DNA of 7,518 nt, from the NCBI GenBank assembly GCA_035574195.1, contig DATLZE010000153.1, positions 1-7,518 on the forward strand. The letters run 5' to 3'. The first letter of the stretch is position 1. Each line of letters starts with the position of its first letter. The notes under the pieces were generated by a model. It was not told where the DNA came from. It saw nothing but the letters and a program-made list of their open reading frames with translations, and searched no databases. Positions 5,537 to 7,518 of this stretch are shown one piece after another. The position numbers and the translations under genes are program-made. This DNA is from SG8-41 sp035574195. Its GTDB lineage: Bacteria; Pseudomonadota; Gammaproteobacteria; Burkholderiales; SG8-41.

Positions 5537-5542
5537 CTCCTC
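5537..5542 (-). promoter_or_regulatory. Ribosome binding site of pal
   Basis: GAGGAG on the minus strand lies six bases before the pal ATG at 5530. It separates that start from an out-of-frame ATG at 5535. Confidence 0.7.
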
Positions 5543-5555
5543 GTCAACGCACAGG

Positions 5556-6848
5556 TCACTTCATCAACGGGCCCCACGCCGGTTCGCGCACGTCGCCAGC
5601 CTCCGCGGTGAGCCGCTGCTTCACCCTGCCGTCGCTCGAGACCGCAGACAATATACCACGCCGCCCCGCCTCGGTCGCGTAGAGGATCATCCTGCCGTTC
5701 GGCGCGAAGCTCGGCGATTCGTCCACAGCGCCGTCGGTGAGCACCTGCACCTGGCGCGTGGCGAGATCCTGCACTGCGACGTTGAAGCGGGCGCCGTTGC
5801 GCTGGATGAAGGCGAAGCTCCGGCCGTCGGGGCTGTGGCGCGGGGTCACGTTGTAGCTCCCCTCGAAGGTGATGCGCTCGGGCTGCCCGCCGGTGACCGG
5901 CACGCGGTAGATCTGGGGACTGCCGCCGCGGTCGGAAGTGAACAGGACGTGGCGCCCGTCGGGAGAGAAATTGGGCTCGGTGTCGATGGCCGAGCTGTAG
6001 GTGAGGCGCGTCACGCCGCCGCCTTCGAGGTCGAGCAGGTAGATCTGCGAGCCGCCGTCCTTGGTGAGCACCACGGCGAGCCGCCGTCCGTCCGGCGACC
6101 ACGCGGGCGCGCTGTTGCTGCCGGGAAAGTTCGCCACCGCGCGGCGCTCGCCCGTCACCAGCGACTGCACGTAGACCACGGGCTTCCGGTGCTCGAAGGA
6201 GACATAGGCGAGCTGCCGGCCGTCGGGCGACCACGCCGGGGAGATGATCGGCTCCTCGGAGGCGAGCACGGTCTGCGCTCCGTGGCCGTCGGCGTCGGCC
6301 ACCTGCAGCTCGTAGCGGCCGCCGCGCTTGACCACGTAGGTGATGCGCGTCGAGAAAACGCCCGGGTCTCCGGTGAGCTTCTCGTAGATCACGTCGGCGA
6401 TCTTGTGCGCGGTGAGCCGCAGCTGCGCCGCGCTCGCGGTGTAGGCGAAGCCCGCGAGCTGCGCCTGTTTCGCGACGTCCATCAGGCGGAAGCGCACCTC
6501 GTAGCGGCCGTCGGACAGGGGCGAGATGGCGCCGATCACCAGCGCCTCCGCCCCGCGCGCTCGCCACGTCGCGTAGTTCACTTCCTGCGGCTCGTGGGGC
6601 GGCGGGTTGATCCCGCCCGCGTCCACCATCCTGAACAGGCCGCTGCGGGCGAGGTCCGCGGCGACCACGGGCGTGATCGGCTGCGGCAGGCCCGCCTCCG
6701 CCCGGAACGGCACGATGGCGATGGGAAACTGGGTGGTGCCGGTGCCGACGATCTCGATGGTGAGGACCGCGCGCGCCGCCGGCGAGACGGCGATGAGGAA
6801 AAGGACGGCGGTGCGCGCGAGACGCTGCAGCAAGCCGTTGCGACTCAT
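5556..6848 (-). CDS. tolB: Tol-Pal system beta-propeller protein TolB
   Basis: TolB is the soluble periplasmic member of Tol-Pal that shuttles between Pal and TolA. The 430-residue product has a Sec signal peptide (residues 1-27, cleavage after A-R-A, mature start VLTIEI). The N-terminal domain runs to about 165, followed by a C-terminal propeller with five clear PD40 repeats. Their marks are SPDGR-type motifs: AWSPDGRQLAYV, AWSPDGRRLAVV, NFSPDGRHVLFT, RHSPDGRSFAFI and SFAPNGRMILYA, then a closing REPAWGP. Length and repeat count fit the family. The ATG at 6848-6846 has no Shine-Dalgarno sequence; a TTG five codons in (6833) would still leave a full signal peptide. The ORF ends in TGA at 5558-5556. 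It follows tolA after 102 bases and precedes pal by 25. Confidence 0.97.
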   Translation of the reverse strand: MSRNGLLQRLARTAVLFLIAVSPAARAVLTIEIVGTGTTQFPIAIVPFRAEAGLPQPITPVVAADLARSGLFRMVDAGGINPPPHEPQEVNYATWRARGAEALVIGAISPLSDGRYEVRFRLMDVAKQAQLAGFAYTASAAQLRLTAHKIADVIYEKLTGDPGVFSTRITYVVKRGGRYELQVADADGHGAQTVLASEEPIISPAWSPDGRQLAYVSFEHRKPVVYVQSLVTGERRAVANFPGSNSAPAWSPDGRRLAVVLTKDGGSQIYLLDLEGGGVTRLTYSSAIDTEPNFSPDGRHVLFTSDRGGSPQIYRVPVTGGQPERITFEGSYNVTPRHSPDGRSFAFIQRNGARFNVAVQDLATRQVQVLTDGAVDESPSFAPNGRMILYATEAGRRGILSAVSSDGRVKQRLTAEAGDVREPAWGPLMK

Positions 6849-6856
6849 GTCGGAGA

Positions 6857-6862
6857 ATTATA
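6857..6862 (-). promoter_or_regulatory. Perfect -10 hexamer directly before tolB
   Basis: TATAAT stands on the minus strand only eight bases before the tolB ATG. The hexamer 17 bases upstream is GCGAGC, a poor -35, and there is no TGn extension, so it is a candidate only. If used, the transcript would start one to three bases from the ATG. An internal promoter ahead of tolB is known in E. coli, which makes one plausible here. Confidence 0.4.
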
Positions 6863-6877
6863 GCGGTTTCGCGCGGC

Positions 6878-6901
6878 GCGCTCGCGCGTCGGCGCGAGCG
6901 C
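6878..6901. other. Perfect 10-bp hairpin in the tolA-tolB gap
   Basis: gcgctcgcgc (6878-6887), four bases, then gcgcgagcgc (6892-6901) pair without a mismatch. It covers the place where a -35 for the TATAAT at 6857-6862 would lie. No T-tract follows on the minus strand. It may be a pause or processing site between tolA and tolB, or an operator-like palindrome. Confidence 0.55.
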
Positions 6902-6902
6902 T

Positions 6903-6918
6903 GTCGCTGCCAAGCGAC
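6903..6918. other. Second, smaller hairpin in the tolA-tolB gap
   Basis: gtcgct (6903-6908), gcca, then agcgac (6913-6918) form a 6-bp stem with a four-base loop. It is separated by one base from the 10-bp hairpin. In the tolA transcript it would fold first, about 33 bases after the tolA stop. Confidence 0.45.
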
Positions 6919-6950
6919 GGTTCCGCGGGCGCTCCTCGGTTTTCCGGTGC

Positions 6951-7518
6951 CTATTCTTTGGGCCGGAATTTGAGATTGAGTTCCCGGAACTCCCGAAACA
7001 GCGCGGGGTCGGGCGGCAGCGGCAGCGGCTGTGCCCGGCGGATCGCGCGCTCGACCGCGTTGTCCCACGCCGGCTGCCCGCTCGCCCTGCGGGTGCGCAC
7101 GTCGAGAACTTCGCCTCCCGGCAGCACGATGATGTCGAGCTCGGCCTCGGGGTTGCCCTGGAGGTTGGGCGGCTCGATGATGTAACGGCGGATCCGGTCC
7201 CGGATCAGCCCCTTGTACTTCTCGATCTCCGCGGCCCGGGCGGTGGCCTGCTGCTGCGCGAGCTTCTTGAGGGCCTCGGCCTGCTCCTGCGCGAGGCGCT
7301 TCGCCTCGGCCTCGCGCGCCTCGCGCTCCCGTTGCGCGGCGAGCCGCGCCTGCTCCTGCTCGCGCTTCCTCTTCTCCAGCAGCTCCTGCTCCCGCACCTT
7401 GCGCTCCTGCTCTTTTTTCTCGCGCAACGCGATGTCGGGCTTGACCGCGGGCTTGGGCCGCTCGCGCGGGGCGGCCTCCGGCTGCGCGCGCGGCGGCTGC
7501 GGTGCGGGCTCGGCGGGG
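6951..7518 (-). CDS. tolA: TolA, C-terminal part (5' end outside window)
   Basis: TolA is the inner-membrane-anchored, periplasm-spanning protein of Tol-Pal, driven by TolQR. The visible 188 residues lack the N-terminal membrane helix. They start with a Pro/Ala-rich stretch (bases 7431-7517, ending KPAVKPDIALREKK). A charged Arg/Glu/Gln/Ala helix of about 70 residues follows (the domain II rod). The globular C-terminal domain III runs from about YKGLIRDRIRRYI to the end, with LDIIVLPGGEVLDV and SGQPAWDNAVERAI as TolA/TonB-C-type features. The visible rod is much shorter than that of E. coli TolA, and no Cys is present in the visible part. The stop is TAG at 6953-6951. The TTG at 7427 is internal: the frame stays open to the window edge with TolA-like sequence. 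Confidence 0.95.
   Translation of the reverse strand, partial: PAEPAPQPPRAQPEAAPRERPKPAVKPDIALREKKEQERKVREQELLEKRKREQEQARLAAQREREAREAEAKRLAQEQAEALKKLAQQQATARAAEIEKYKGLIRDRIRRYIIEPPNLQGNPEAELDIIVLPGGEVLDVRTRRASGQPAWDNAVERAIRRAQPLPLPPDPALFREFRELNLKFRPKE

Noticed and set aside
5292..6863. 523-codon open frame on the plus strand
   Set aside because: It is antisense to tolB and the start of pal and has no recognisable domain. tolB on the other strand is unambiguous.
5527..7068. 513-codon open frame on the minus strand
   Set aside because: It is a shifted frame over tolB and the end of tolA, rich in Arg and Ala, without family features.
7413..7418. Run of six A (minus strand) in tolA as a programmed frameshift site
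   Set aside because: The codons are GAG-AAA-AAA-GAG, not a correct slippery heptamer in frame, and the tolA frame continues normally on both sides.
7255..7420. Repeat-like ctcctgctc tracts
   Set aside because: They are the reverse strand of the Glu/Gln/Arg-rich coiled coil of TolA and are explained by coding, not by a tandem DNA repeat of fixed period.
1..7518. CRISPR array, insertion sequence, prophage or toxin-antitoxin pair
   Set aside because: I saw no spaced direct repeats, transposase or integrase motifs, or small paired genes. The content is core chromosomal.

Overview
The window is GC-rich bacterial chromosome (about 70% GC by eye). It looks like a betaproteobacterium or a close gammaproteobacterial relative, probably from an assembled environmental genome. 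The evidence is the gene order tolA-tolB-pal-cpoB-queE-queC-tRNA-Lys, which is known from Proteobacteria such as Pseudomonas, together with sigma-70-type promoter elements. No rRNA, CRISPR array, transposase, integrase or phage gene is visible.

Layout from left to right. Bases 1-738 (+) carry the 3' part of a 3-hydroxyisobutyrate-dehydrogenase-like oxidoreductase. Its first 37 bases are an exact reverse complement of bases 456-492 of the same gene, most likely a fold-back chimera. Everything else is on the minus strand. A Gfo/Idh/MocA-type oxidoreductase (803-1780) converges on the first gene, and a 98-residue protein of unknown function (1845-2141) lies upstream of it. A 239-base gap (2142-2380) holds one ribosome binding site and one large imperfect inverted repeat. 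tRNA-Lys(UUU) follows, with a recognisable promoter of its own.

The main block is the end of the Tol-Pal locus and two queuosine genes. TolA (C-terminal part only), TolB, Pal and CpoB form the periplasmic half of the Tol-Pal envelope system, which keeps the outer membrane drawn in during cell division. QueE and QueC then act in the 7-deazaguanine pathway: QueE makes 7-carboxy-7-deazaguanine and QueC converts it to preQ0, the precursor of queuosine in tRNA. The genes run in one direction with gaps of 25-102 bases and one likely overlap (pal/cpoB), so co-transcription is probable. A possible extra promoter lies in front of tolB.

I see no undescribed biological system here. The points most worth checking are the 37-bp inverted duplication at the window edge, the missing conventional start codon of cpoB, the tolA-tolB gap (two hairpins, then TATAAT almost touching a tolB ATG without a Shine-Dalgarno sequence), and degenerate heptamer repeats on both sides of queE.
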